From Maribacter huludaoensis (lineage in GTDB: Bacteria > Bacteroidota > Bacteroidia > Flavobacteriales > Flavobacteriaceae), in assembly GCF_029350945.1 (NCBI RefSeq), contig NZ_JARKMS010000003.1, forward strand, positions 186,001 through 250,000: 64,000 bases of DNA. Reading direction: 5' to 3'. How positions within the stretch are numbered: the stretch's first letter is position 1; every line of letters begins with the position of its first letter. Below the pieces are notes generated by a model. It was not told the origin of the DNA and searched no databases. It saw nothing but the letters and a program-made list of their open reading frames with translations. Positions 1 through 8,216 of the stretch are shown here, piece after piece. A program made the translations under genes and the position numbers.

Positions 1-864
1 ATCCCCAAGATTATAGCGGTTGATCTCACGAAAAGACCGGCAGATTCCAAACCAACGGAATATATTCATGAATGTCCAGAATGTGGAACCGAGCTTACTC
101 GTACAGCGGGTGATGCAAAACATTACTGCCCAAATGAGTACGGTTGTCCACCACAAATAACCGGTAGAATTCAGCATTTCATTTCTAGAAAGGCAATGGA
201 TATTGAAGGCTTGGGAGGGGAAACGGTAGAATTACTGTTTAAACAAGGGTTGATAGACGATTATGCCGATTTATATAAACTCACCAAAGAAGATGTTTTA
301 CCCTTAGAACGAATGGCGGAGAAGTCTGCTGAGAATTTAGTAAACGGAGTAGCGGAATCTGTAAAAGTACCTTTTGAACGTGTGTTGTTTGCTTTAGGTA
401 TTCGGTTTGTAGGCGAGACTGTTGCTAAGAAATTGGCAAAAGCATATAAAAACATAGATGCTTTAAAAGAAGCTACATTAGAGCATTTAACTTCTGTAGA
501 TGAGATAGGGGAGCGCATAGCGCAAAGTGTCATCGACTTTTTTGCGAACGAGAAGAATATAGATGCTATAGAGAGATTGCGAAGTTTTGGCGTGCAATTA
601 TCAATATCTGAAGAAAAGTTACAAAACCAGACCGATACCTTGGCGGGTAATACTTTTGTGGTTTCCGGAGTATTTGAGATTTTAAGTAGAGATGAGCTTA
701 AAAAGAAAATAGAGGATAACGGGGGTAAAGTTGGATCATCTATATCTTCTAAAACTAGTTATTTGGTTGCGGGAGATAAAATGGGACCTAGTAAGCTTGC
801 AAAGGCAGAAAAACTGGGTATACCCATTATCAGTGAGCAAGATTTTATAAACATGTTAGCATAG
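1..864 (+). CDS. ligA: NAD-dependent DNA ligase LigA, C-terminal part (5' end outside window)
   Basis: Seals nicks in DNA using NAD+, in replication and repair. The frame is open from the first base, and the visible 287 residues hold the last three modules. A Cys4 zinc finger (Cys25, Cys28, Cys43, Cys49 of the visible part; CPEC then CPN and CPP motifs) is followed by helix-hairpin-helix repeats at about 60-190 (the stretch around FALGIRFVGE and VDEIGERIA) and a BRCT domain at about 215-287 (FVVSGVF, then a typical GGKVGSS). The adenylation and OB domains lie upstream of the window. The stop is 6 nt before the antiporter gene, so both may be co-transcribed. Confidence 0.97.
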   Translation: MPKIIAVDLTKRPADSKPTEYIHECPECGTELTRTAGDAKHYCPNEYGCPPQITGRIQHFISRKAMDIEGLGGETVELLFKQGLIDDYADLYKLTKEDVLPLERMAEKSAENLVNGVAESVKVPFERVLFALGIRFVGETVAKKLAKAYKNIDALKEATLEHLTSVDEIGERIAQSVIDFFANEKNIDAIERLRSFGVQLSISEEKLQNQTDTLAGNTFVVSGVFEILSRDELKKKIEDNGGKVGSSISSKTSYLVAGDKMGPSKLAKAEKLGIPIISEQDFINMLA

Positions 865-870
865 ATCATT

Positions 871-2109
871 ATGGATATTTTTACAATAATTTCAGTACTT
901 GTTTTTCTTTCGGCAATTTTTGGATATATAAATGCCCGCTTTTTAAAACTGCCCAATAGTATTGGCTTAATGTTGATTACTATTGTGTTTACTTTGGCTG
1001 TATTTGCTATTGGCTATGTAGACGATACGTTGATAAACGCAGAGCGTTACATTATTACACAGATAGATTTTAAAACGGTGCTGCTAGATATTATGTTGAG
1101 TTTCCTGTTATTTGCAGGGGCGCTTCATACCAATTTTGAACAGCTGAAAGTACAGCGTTGGCCCATACTGGTATTCTCAACATTAGGTGTTTTGGTGTCT
1201 ACCTTTTTAGTGGGGACCAGTATGTATTATTTGTTGCAGTTGTTGGGTATGCAGATCAATTTTATTTACTGTTTGTTATTTGGATCTCTTATATCACCAA
1301 CAGATCCTATTGCCGTTTTGGGAATTTTAAAAAAGGCCGGTGCTCCAAAAAAGTTGGAAACCAAAATTGTGGGAGAATCATTGTTCAATGATGGCGTAGG
1401 GGTTGTTGTATTCTTAACGATATTTCAACTCGCATCTGCAACAGAGGTAGCTGTATCTCCATTAGATATTATAGAACTATTTGGGGTTGAGGTAATTGGC
1501 GGGTTGGCATTGGGTCTGGCCCTAGGTTGGGGAACGTATAAATTAATGCGATCCATTGACGATTATGATATAGAGGTAATCATAACATTGGCAACGGTAA
1601 TGGTAGGTACATTGATAGCGCAGAAATTCCATTTATCGGCACCTTTGGCAATGGTGGCTGCTGGTTTGGTAGTTGGTAACGACACCGTTCGCGATTCTGC
1701 CATGTCAGAGACCACGGAGACCTATGTAGATAAATTTTGGGAGCTTTTAGATATTCTGTTGAATACCTTGTTATTTGTATTGATAGGGATGGAAATGCTG
1801 GTACTGACATTTAAAACAGAATATATTTTTGCAGGTTTATTGGCAATTCCGCTAGTATTGCTTTGTCGCTATCTTTCATTAATGCTTCCTATTAAATTCT
1901 TTGAAGAGAAATTGGATTTTGTGCCAAGGACCAATTTGGTAATGACCTGGGGAGGATTGCGCGGTGGTATATCTATAGCATTGGCATTAGGTCTTTCAGA
2001 TGACATGCATAGAGATGCTTTTTTAGTGATAACCTACATAGTTGTGGTATTCTCGATAATAGGACAAGGCTTAACCGTTGAAAAATTGATTAAAAGTGTC
2101 GTAAAATGA
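871..2109 (+). CDS. Na+/H+ antiporter, CPA1 (NhaP) family
   Basis: A 412-residue inner-membrane protein with about 11-12 hydrophobic segments. It carries the CPA1 signature of an Asn-Asp pair in a core helix ([12 protein letters not shown], about residues 170-181) and the late motif [14 protein letters not shown], both typical of cation/proton exchangers. By family it exports Na+ (or K+) in exchange for protons for pH and salt homeostasis, which suits a marine bacterium. No cytosolic nucleotide-binding tail is present. It starts 6 nt after ligA and its stop overlaps the next start by 4 nt (ATGA), pointing to translational coupling. Ion preference cannot be read from sequence. Confidence 0.93.
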   Translation: MDIFTIISVLVFLSAIFGYINARFLKLPNSIGLMLITIVFTLAVFAIGYVDDTLINAERYIITQIDFKTVLLDIMLSFLLFAGALHTNFEQLKVQRWPILVFSTLGVLVSTFLVGTSMYYLLQLLGMQINFIYCLLFGSLISPTDPIAVLGILKKAGAPKKLETKIVGESLFNDGVGVVVFLTIFQLASATEVAVSPLDIIELFGVEVIGGLALGLALGWGTYKLMRSIDDYDIEVIITLATVMVGTLIAQKFHLSAPLAMVAAGLVVGNDTVRDSAMSETTETYVDKFWELLDILLNTLLFVLIGMEMLVLTFKTEYIFAGLLAIPLVLLCRYLSLMLPIKFFEEKLDFVPRTNLVMTWGGLRGGISIALALGLSDDMHRDAFLVITYIVVVFSIIGQGLTVEKLIKSVVK

Positions 2110-2408
2110 TACCTAAGACCTATCTTGAATTTGAAAAGAGTTTGGAATTCACCAATGTGCCAAAAGACTGGTCAAACGGACTAAAAGCTGCATGGTACGA
2201 TGCCAAAGGTGATTGGGAAGCTTCTCATAATATTGCCCAAGACATGCACAATGAACTTGGTAGTTGGTTGCATGCCTATTTGCACAGAAAAGAAGGTGAT
2301 CGGTTTAATGCAGGATATTGGTATAGATTAGCGAATAAAGAATATCCCACAATTACTTTAGACGAAGAGTTAAAGGTAATTGTGAAGTTTATCTTGATGA
2401 GCGGCTAG
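2106..2408 (+). CDS. conserved small protein of unknown function
   Basis: A soluble 100-residue protein without signal peptide or membrane segment. It is rich in aromatic residues and His (for example [12 protein letters not shown], then [10 protein letters not shown]). I recall similar short proteins in other bacteria but no established function. Its ATG overlaps the antiporter stop, so it is probably translated from the same mRNA. Its TAG stop is followed in the same frame by an open stretch that leads into the AraC-type domain at 2469. Confidence 0.75.
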   Translation: MIPKTYLEFEKSLEFTNVPKDWSNGLKAAWYDAKGDWEASHNIAQDMHNELGSWLHAYLHRKEGDRFNAGYWYRLANKEYPTITLDEELKVIVKFILMSG

Positions 2409-2468
2409 AAAATTTCCTTTGATCAATTTCCATTTTGGTCTATCATTTTAGAAAATCGGCAAAGTTCC

Positions 2469-2768
2469 TTGAACGAAGATACAAGAACTTTGAAGTATGA
2501 AACCAATGCAGAATATTATGCAAATCAATTAGGGATAAGTACAAAGCGATTAAATCAGGTGCTTCAAGAAAAGTTGAACCTTACCGCAAAACAAGTGATA
2601 CAGCCAAGACAAATAATAGAGGCAAAACGCAAACTTATTAGAAGCGAGATTACTACAAAGGAATTGGCTTTTGACCTAGGGTTTGAGTCTATAAGCAGTT
2701 TTTCCCGCTTTTTTAAAAAGAATGTGGGTGTTAGTCCAACCGCTTTCAAGGCTCAGCAAAAATCTTAA
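2469..2768 (+). CDS. orphan AraC-family DNA-binding domain (possible remnant)
   Basis: The 99 residues cover only the double helix-turn-helix of an AraC/XylS regulator: the first HTH at about 15-40 (YANQLGISTKRLNQVLQ), a linker with the usual EAKRKLI, and the second HTH ending in the family signature GFESISSFSRFFKKNVGVSPTAF (shown here in part). The only in-frame start is TTG at 2469. The frame is open back to 2409, and this 60-nt stretch looks like the linker that precedes the HTH in full-length regulators. The N-terminal sensor domain is absent; the 100-aa gene sits where it should be. Either a stand-alone DNA-binding protein or the 3' relic of a regulator. Confidence 0.7.
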   Translation: MNEDTRTLKYETNAEYYANQLGISTKRLNQVLQEKLNLTAKQVIQPRQIIEAKRKLIRSEITTKELAFDLGFESISSFSRFFKKNVGVSPTAFKAQQKS

Positions 2769-2784
2769 AATATAAATCTGGAGC

Positions 2785-2817
2785 AAAAAAAATCGGGATT
2801 ACTAAGTAATTCCGATT
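2785..2817 (-). terminator. Rho-independent terminator of the FAH-family gene
   Basis: Stem of 12 pairs with one G-U (2791-2802 with 2806-2817), a 3-nt loop, and a run of A at 2785-2792 that becomes a U tract on the minus strand. It lies 22 nt after the stop of the minus-strand FAH gene. It could also slow transcription arriving from the AraC-domain gene on the plus strand. Confidence 0.75.
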
Positions 2818-2838
2818 CTTATAATGCTATAAATGCAA

Positions 2839-3453
2839 CTAGATCATTTTAAAATCCAGAAGAATTTCTCCTTCTATGGAAGCCTGTAAATGGTCTCCTT
2901 TAAAAGTTTCACCTGCACCAACTGCTGGCGTACCGGTAAAAATCATGTCTCCCGGATTTAAGGTCATAAAAGTAGAAACAAAACTGATAATTTCGGCAAA
3001 GTTATAAATGATGTAACCGGTGTTGCCAATTTGCATCTTTTCACCATTGATGACTAAATCAAAGTTAATATTATCCAATTCGGGAAAATCGGAAATAGGT
3101 TTAAAACCAGAAATAGGTGAGGCACCGTCAAAACCTTTGGCCAAAGCCCAAGGACCTTTCTTTTCTCTGCTGGCAGTAAGTACATCTTTTGCTGTATAGT
3201 CTATTCCAATACCTATTTCAGAAATGTATGAGTTTGCTTCCTCTACAGAAACATTTTTAGCGGTTTTACCGATTTTTACAACTAATTCTACCTCATAAAT
3301 CAATTGATTGGTAATCGCAGGGAATTCAACATCCTTGCTATCCGTTACCAATGATGAATCTGGTTTTGTGAATATTAGTTGTACATCATTTTTTAAATCA
3401 TCAATTTCAGATTTATCTAAAACATAGTTTTTGCCAATGCCTATAATTTTCAT
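2839..3453 (-). CDS. fumarylacetoacetate hydrolase (FAH) family protein
   Basis: A 204-residue single-domain FAH fold of the size of YcgM/FAHD1-type enzymes, which hydrolyse or decarboxylate beta-keto acids in the cytoplasm. The divalent-metal site is visible as Glu54 and Glu56 (YEVELVVKIGK) and Asp85 (GIGIDYTAKD). Further family marks are KGFDGASPISGF and the end motif GDMIFTGTPAGVG, here GDMIFTGTPAVGAG. The start MKIIGIGKNY is typical of the family. It stands alone with its own terminator. The substrate cannot be inferred; an oxaloacetate- or acylpyruvate-type substrate is the family norm. Confidence 0.88.
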   Translation of the reverse strand: MKIIGIGKNYVLDKSEIDDLKNDVQLIFTKPDSSLVTDSKDVEFPAITNQLIYEVELVVKIGKTAKNVSVEEANSYISEIGIGIDYTAKDVLTASREKKGPWALAKGFDGASPISGFKPISDFPELDNINFDLVINGEKMQIGNTGYIIYNFAEIISFVSTFMTLNPGDMIFTGTPAVGAGETFKGDHLQASIEGEILLDFKMI

Positions 3454-3802
3454 TACTGTGGTGTTAGTATATTATTAATTTTTGAAGTGAAATTAAACAA
3501 TCTGGCGAGTATTATTTATTGTTTTACTTGAAATCACATTAACATTACTTTTTGTTTAAAGATAAGGTGTATATGTTGTGATTAAGAATTGATATTTTTT
3601 TGTAAAAACAATAGTCAAATATTATTGTATTATCTGTTTATGATAAGCCATTTAAACATTGGTTATAATTTCTGTTCACTATAGATAATCAGATTTATAC
3701 ATGTTTTAAAAACACTATTTCAATTAAAGGATGAAGCGTTTTAATAAGCCGTTAAAGAATTACGGTTTGACCACAAGAAAGTTTTTTTTAAATGGAGTAA
3801 GG

Positions 3803-3814
3803 GGAGTATACTCC
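3803..3814. repeat. perfect 12-bp palindrome
   Basis: GGAGTATACTCC is fully self-complementary and extends to about 18 bp if G-T pairs are allowed (3800-3817). It is the only GC-richer spot nearby. It resembles a protein-binding dyad, but no promoter or gene start is adjacent. Confidence 0.4.
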
Positions 3815-3971
3815 TTTGGTGTTTAAATTAAACCGTTAGAATTTAAATTTAACTATGTCAAAATCTTTTTGAGGATAGTTGAATTCACATTAAAAAAAAT
3901 TACTACACGGATACTTGGTAAGAATTTTGGATTTTGATTACGTGTTAATTAAGGTTATGTATTAACATAAA

Positions 3972-4046
3972 AATTGCTGTAATAACTTTTTTTTCTGGTC
4001 CAGCTTTTAGAACTGACAACCAAAATTTAAGATTATTACAGCAATT
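3972..4046. repeat. 14-bp perfect inverted repeat with 47-nt spacer
   Basis: AATTGCTGTAATAA at 3972-3985 is the exact reverse complement of 4033-4046. The spacer contains an oligo-T run and a small CTGG-CCAG self-complementary motif. No target-site duplication is visible next to the arms. It could be a relic of a small mobile element, or the base stem of an RNA hairpin. Confidence 0.55.
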
Positions 4047-4097
4047 AATTCATGAATTGGTAAACTTTTGGTTTTTACGACATTCAATCTTCTAATT

Positions 4098-4292
4098 TTA
4101 ATAAAGTGTGCCTAAAACCTGAGTTTTTCTTTCAAAAATCATCTCGCTGCCATTTTTCAATTCATTAGGCTTTTCTAAAGCATTCAACTTAAGGTTGTTT
4201 TTTATAGAATATTTCTTTTGTAAAAAATCTACTTGCATAATATTGAGTTTAGAATGAGTAACTAATTTAAACATTAATGCATTGAAAATCAT
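4098..4292 (-). CDS. doubtful 64-residue reading frame
   Basis: A 64-residue frame starting with ATG in the gene-poor stretch. It is rich in Lys and Asn, without signal peptide or clear domain; the stretch KKYSIKNNLKLNAL is only vaguely like a LysM repeat. No promoter box precedes it. It may be a small real gene, the tail of a lost gene, or chance. I do not assign a function. Confidence 0.22.
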   Translation of the reverse strand: MIFNALMFKLVTHSKLNIMQVDFLQKKYSIKNNLKLNALEKPNELKNGSEMIFERKTQVLGTLY

Positions 4293-4467
4293 TTAATTAT
4301 GATAAAATCAAGTAATGTGAACTAAGAAATGCGAATATGATTATTTTGAGAGGGATAAAATGCCAAACTAGTTTTTTAAAGGTGCTTTTTTTGAGAATTT
4401 GCACTCAACAAATATTGATTTAGAAAATTGTAAACCGACAATTCTCCTTTTTAGGAATTATAATAGG

Positions 4468-4917
4468 TTATAATGACTTTTTAAAACAAACGCTATTTTC
4501 CATTTTTTCATATGGAGGATAGTTATCGGTAATAGTGTATTTATTTTTTTTATACAGTGCAATGGCTTCCGGCTGGCGTAATCCGGTTTCAAGAACTGCA
4601 AAGGAGTAATTTAATTCTTTTGCCCATTCTTCTAATACCAATAGCACTTTTGAAGCAATACTTTTACCACGAAATTCTGGTTTTACGAACATACGCTTGA
4701 TCTCAACGGAATTTGTATTGAACTTTTTAAAAGCGCCACAGGCAACAGGTGTTTTGTCGGAATAAAAAACAACACAGTTTTTCAATGCATCAATACCGTT
4801 GAATTGTGCGTAAAAAGCATTTTCATCGCCATCACGTAATGCCAAATCAGCATCGAGCAAAGCAACTAATTCTTTAAAGTTTTTATTATCACTAGAACAA
4901 CGTTTATAGTAAAGCAT
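4468..4917 (-). CDS. GNAT-family N-acetyltransferase
   Basis: A 149-residue single-domain enzyme of the GCN5-related acetyltransferase superfamily, which transfers acetyl from acetyl-CoA to an amine. Motif A, the pyrophosphate-binding turn, is seen at residues 77-90 (FVKPEFRGKSIASKV, with R83-G84-K85-S86-I87-A88). The strand before it reads VEIKRMFV and the late motif is AIALYKKNKY. The target (amino acid, small molecule or protein) cannot be told. It follows the metallophosphatase gene by 15 nt on the same strand, so it may be the last gene of that operon. Confidence 0.88.
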   Translation of the reverse strand: MLYYKRCSSDNKNFKELVALLDADLALRDGDENAFYAQFNGIDALKNCVVFYSDKTPVACGAFKKFNTNSVEIKRMFVKPEFRGKSIASKVLLVLEEWAKELNYSFAVLETGLRQPEAIALYKKNKYTITDNYPPYEKMENSVCFKKSL

Positions 4918-4932
4918 AATAGGTCTCTTTTT

Positions 4933-5838
4933 TTAGACTTTAATAGTATAGCCATTTGCGTTAACAGTACTATTGTCAAAATAAAAGTCAATTCTACCTA
5001 GATTTACTCCAAAACACCCAACTTGATTTACAAGAATATCACGCTCTACGGCATTACTAACTACTGTAGGTCGGTCTAGAAAGGTGTGAGTGTGCCCACC
5101 AATGATTAAATCCGTGTGTTTAGTTCTTTTGGCCAACTTTAAATCATCTGGTTTTTCAGTACTGTATTCGTATCCTAAGTGAGACAGGCAAATGACCAAA
5201 TTACACTTTTCTTCTTCTTTAAGTTTAGTTTCCATATCGGTAGCCAATTCATAGGGATCTAGAAAAACCGTTTCCTTGTAAAGTTGTTTAGTTACTAATC
5301 CGTTCAATTTAATTCCTAATCCGTAAACGCCTACCTTAATTCCGTCTTTTTCATATACTTTATAAGGCTGTGTCAATCCGTCTAAAACCGTATTTGAAAA
5401 ATCATAATTAGCACTGATAAAATTAAACTTGGCATATGGCATTTGAGCCAATAGACCGTCAATACCATTATCAAAATCATGGTTTCCAATAGTGGTAGCG
5501 TCATAATTAAGCATGCTCATTAGTTTAAATTCTAACTCACCGCCATAAAAGTTAAAATACGGTGTACCTTGAAAAATATCACCGGCATCAAACAGAAAAG
5601 TATTCGGATTCTCTTTTCTGATACTATCTACCAAACCAGCTCTACGCGCCAAACCGCCTAAGCCTGGAAAATCTGCATGATCGTTAGGGAAAGCGTCTAC
5701 GTGACTGTGTACATCATTGGTGTGTAAAATGGTAATATGTTTTTTTGTGGCAACGTTGCAAGAATTTAAGCTAAGTCCGCCCAAAGTCAATAAACCAGAG
5801 GTTGCAGCCGTATTTTTTATAAATTTTCTTCTTTCCAT
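4933..5838 (-). CDS. 5'-nucleotidase family metallophosphatase, catalytic half
   Basis: Catalytic calcineurin-like domain of UshA-type nucleotidases, which dephosphorylate nucleotides outside the cytoplasm. The dimetal site is complete: Asp42 and His44 (HTNDVHSH), Asp87 (DAGD), Asn119-His120-Asp121 (GNHDFDNG), His220 (LSHLGY), His249 and His251 (GGHTH). The N-terminus has a twin-arginine start (MERRKFIKN) and a possible lipobox (LNSC, Cys27), implying Tat export. At 301 residues it stops after the metal domain; the usual C-terminal substrate domain is encoded separately just upstream (5840-6625). Only 1 nt separates the two genes, so the two chains are probably made together and act as one enzyme. 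Confidence 0.9.
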   Translation of the reverse strand: MERRKFIKNTAATSGLLTLGGLSLNSCNVATKKHITILHTNDVHSHVDAFPNDHADFPGLGGLARRAGLVDSIRKENPNTFLFDAGDIFQGTPYFNFYGGELEFKLMSMLNYDATTIGNHDFDNGIDGLLAQMPYAKFNFISANYDFSNTVLDGLTQPYKVYEKDGIKVGVYGLGIKLNGLVTKQLYKETVFLDPYELATDMETKLKEEEKCNLVICLSHLGYEYSTEKPDDLKLAKRTKHTDLIIGGHTHTFLDRPTVVSNAVERDILVNQVGCFGVNLGRIDFYFDNSTVNANGYTIKV

Positions 5839-5839
5839 T

Positions 5840-6625
5840 TTACTGTAATTGATAATATCTTAAATCTATTTTTGGGGCTAGGGTGTCCACTTTGCTAAAG
5901 AAATCTATCATGGCGTTTCTTATTTTATAATCAGTTTCCGTTTTGGAAATGGCATCTTTGAAAAAACCCATATTATCGCCACCGGTTACCAAATAATCTG
6001 ATGTTGCCACATAATAAGATTTATTTTTAGCAATAGGTTTACCGCCCACGGTGAAAGTATTGACCGTGTTATTTTTATTCAATATAAGCTGTGCGCCTGC
6101 AATGGGGTGCGCTCTTTTGGACTTTATTAGGTAATCAACCATTTTCATTAGAGATTCGCCGTTTAATTCTACGACGACAACAGAATTTTCAAAAGGCATT
6201 ACCTCATAAGCCGTTCTGGAAGTTACGTTGCCTTTGGAGATAACAGCGCGTATACCGCCATGGTTCAATAAAACCATATCTATATTATGGCCAGTTCGTT
6301 TCTTGAATATAGGATTGGTTTCACTTAGAACGATATCCGCCATTAAATTACCCGCTGTGGTATTGAATTTTCCATCGGTTTTAGTAATAACAAAAGGAGC
6401 ATAGGTCAACGTACTATCTAAAATACTTTCTACTCTATCGTGATACGGCTGAATAAATTTCTGAATACTGTCAATAGAAGTATAATTTGTATCAACAGCT
6501 ATTTGCTTGCCAGTCAGCTCAATGAGATGTTCCGGAGCATTTTTGCAAGACGCTATAATTACAAATGTTATAAATATAACATAATGTTTTATATTTAAAA
6601 TCTCAAAGTGTTTTAACTTCGCCAT
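5840..6625 (-). CDS. 5'-nucleotidase C-terminal (substrate-binding) domain lipoprotein
   Basis: Matches the C-terminal domain of UshA-type 5'-nucleotidases: NHGGIRAVISKG (about 116-127) supplies the Asn/Arg that hold the substrate, followed by PFENSVVVVELNG and VTGGDNMGFF near 214-223. No metal-binding motifs are present. The lipobox IIASC places Cys27 as the lipidated residue, so the protein is tethered in the periplasm or at the outer membrane. It is the first gene of the pair, ending 1 nt before the catalytic half begins. Alone it should be inactive; partnership with the downstream protein is inferred from gene order. Confidence 0.88.
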   Translation of the reverse strand: MAKLKHFEILNIKHYVIFITFVIIASCKNAPEHLIELTGKQIAVDTNYTSIDSIQKFIQPYHDRVESILDSTLTYAPFVITKTDGKFNTTAGNLMADIVLSETNPIFKKRTGHNIDMVLLNHGGIRAVISKGNVTSRTAYEVMPFENSVVVVELNGESLMKMVDYLIKSKRAHPIAGAQLILNKNNTVNTFTVGGKPIAKNKSYYVATSDYLVTGGDNMGFFKDAISKTETDYKIRNAMIDFFSKVDTLAPKIDLRYYQLQ

Positions 6626-6645
6626 ATAGTTGCGGGGATATTATT

Positions 6646-6653
6646 TACATTTG
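6646..6653 (+). promoter_or_regulatory. -7 promoter box of the 6.7-kb operon
   Basis: TACATTTG is an exact match to the Bacteroidota -7 consensus TAnnTTTG and ends 17 nt before the ATG at 6671. No clear -33 TTTG is seen. Confidence 0.5.
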
Positions 6654-6670
6654 TCTAAATGTAAAAATAC

Positions 6671-7204
6671 ATGTTTTTAAAAGGAATTAAGGACAAGTTT
6701 AAGCGGAAATCAGGCCGCAAAATATTAAAACAGTTGGTGGCAACACCAGCTGCTGTAATGCGTGAGGGTAAAGGAATACGTTCTGTAGGTTGTATTGTGG
6801 ATCTGGATAAATTTGAGAAATCTGAAGTGTTTTTTCAGTTTCAAGAAGAGTTTTCTTTACATCCAAATGCCGTTAAAATTATTGGATATAAACGTTTTTA
6901 TGATAAAAACTCGCCATATGCCACTCCAGTTTTTTCAGATAAAGATCTTGGATGGAACGGTGATATAGAAAACAGTTATGCCCTTGAATTTTTAGGACGT
7001 GAATATGATTTATTGGTGAATTACTATAACGAGGATAGCTTATTATTGAATTTAATGTCGGTAAAGACCAAGGCCCGTTTAAAAGTAGGTTTTACAGAAG
7101 TAGGGCCAACTTATAATGATTTAATGTTAGATACGCCTTTAAAGGACTTTCAAATATTTAAAAAAGAATTGAAAAAGTACTTGGGCATTTTTAAGGAGAT
7201 TTAG
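6671..7204 (+). CDS. conserved Bacteroidota protein upstream of dapA (DUF6913-like)
   Basis: A 177-residue basic, soluble protein with no signal peptide (start MFLKGIKDKFKRKSG). It looks like the uncharacterised family found beside dapA in flavobacteria, which I believe is DUF6913; that assignment is from memory. Conserved-looking spots are VGCIVDLDKF (about 38-47), DLGWNG (about 96-101), EYDLLVNYY and KARLKVGF. The stop lies 2 nt before dapA, so the two are almost surely co-transcribed. Function unknown; no catalytic motif is evident. Confidence 0.8.
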   Translation: MFLKGIKDKFKRKSGRKILKQLVATPAAVMREGKGIRSVGCIVDLDKFEKSEVFFQFQEEFSLHPNAVKIIGYKRFYDKNSPYATPVFSDKDLGWNGDIENSYALEFLGREYDLLVNYYNEDSLLLNLMSVKTKARLKVGFTEVGPTYNDLMLDTPLKDFQIFKKELKKYLGIFKEI

Positions 7205-7206
7205 TT

Positions 7207-8097
7207 ATGAAACAATTAAGAGGAGCAGGGGTAGCGTTAATAACGCCATTTAAGGAAGATGGATCTGTAGATGTTGAAGCTCTTAAAAAAGTGGTGGCCT
7301 TCAATATTGAAGGTAATATAGATTATTTGGTAGTACTGGGTACAACGGCCGAATCTGTAACATTATCAAAAGCTGAAAAAGAATTGGTAATGCGTACGGT
7401 TGAAGAAGTTAATGCAGGTACGTTACCTTTGGTTATAGGTATTGGTGGTAATAATACCGCAGCATTGGTTGAAGAATTGCGATCCGCAGATTTATCCGCT
7501 TATGATGCCATACTTTCTGTGTCACCATATTATAACCGCCCAACCCAGGAGGGAATCTATCAGCACTTTGCAGCACTTTCACAAGCATCTCCCTTACCTA
7601 TAATTTTATATAATGTACCAGGTAGAACCGGTAGTAACATGTTGCCCGAAACCGTGGTTCTTTTGGCAAAGAAATTTGATAACATAGTTGCGGTTAAAGA
7701 AGCTTGTGGCAATATGGTACAAGTGCAAGAACTAATATCTACAAGACCTCAAGGTTTTCTAGTGCTTTCTGGTGATGACATTACTGCATTGCCAACAATT
7801 GTTGCTGGCGGAGACGGTGTTATCTCTGTAATTGGTCAGGGTTTGCCAAAAGAATTCTCTAAAATGGTTCATGAGGGCTTAAGTGGTAATAGCAAAAAAG
7901 CTTATAGTTACCATTATAAAATGCAAGATGGCATGAAGTTGATTTTTGAAGAAGGCAACCCGGCAGGTATCAAAGTTATATTTGAATATCTAGGTTTGGC
8001 CAATGCAAATGTTAGACTACCGTTAATAACAGCTAGTGATGCCTTAAAGCATAGAATTGTATCCTTTATGGAATCTATGATACGCATACCGGCATAA
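7207..8097 (+). CDS. dapA: 4-hydroxy-tetrahydrodipicolinate synthase DapA
   Basis: Condenses pyruvate with aspartate semialdehyde, the first committed step to diaminopimelate and lysine. The 296 residues form one TIM-barrel domain. The Schiff-base Lys is Lys164 (VAVKEACGN), the catalytic Tyr is Tyr135 (LYNVPGRTG), and the Thr pair of the proton relay is Thr46-Thr47 (GTTAES). SPYYNRPTQEG at 106-116 is the other family signature. It follows the unknown gene by 2 nt, and a new promoter box lies before bamD. Confidence 0.97.
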   Translation: MKQLRGAGVALITPFKEDGSVDVEALKKVVAFNIEGNIDYLVVLGTTAESVTLSKAEKELVMRTVEEVNAGTLPLVIGIGGNNTAALVEELRSADLSAYDAILSVSPYYNRPTQEGIYQHFAALSQASPLPIILYNVPGRTGSNMLPETVVLLAKKFDNIVAVKEACGNMVQVQELISTRPQGFLVLSGDDITALPTIVAGGDGVISVIGQGLPKEFSKMVHEGLSGNSKKAYSYHYKMQDGMKLIFEEGNPAGIKVIFEYLGLANANVRLPLITASDALKHRIVSFMESMIRIPA

Positions 8098-8192
8098 ATA
8101 TTCGTTAAATCTTCATTGAGTAGGGCATTCTTGTGGTGTAAAGCCTGTATTTTTATTGGTTTAAAATGTTTTTTAAATCCATTGATAATTAC

Positions 8193-8200
8193 TAATTTTG
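8193..8200 (+). promoter_or_regulatory. -7 promoter box before bamD
   Basis: TAATTTTG matches the Bacteroidota -7 consensus. Transcription would begin at about 8205, which is also the first ATG of the bamD frame; this favours the second ATG at 8217 as the real start, or a leaderless message. Confidence 0.5.
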
Positions 8201-8216
8201 CAAAATGTTTTTTAAA

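Larger units (their letters stand above)
3454..4467. other. 1-kb stretch without a convincing gene
   Basis: Very AT-rich DNA between two minus-strand genes. It holds a perfect 12-bp palindrome (3803-3814), a 14-bp inverted repeat around 4 kb, and one weak 64-codon reading frame on the minus strand. No -7 promoter box of Bacteroidota type and no RNA gene that I recognise. It is by far the longest gap in an otherwise tightly packed window, so lost genes or an unannotated RNA are possible. Confidence 0.6.
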
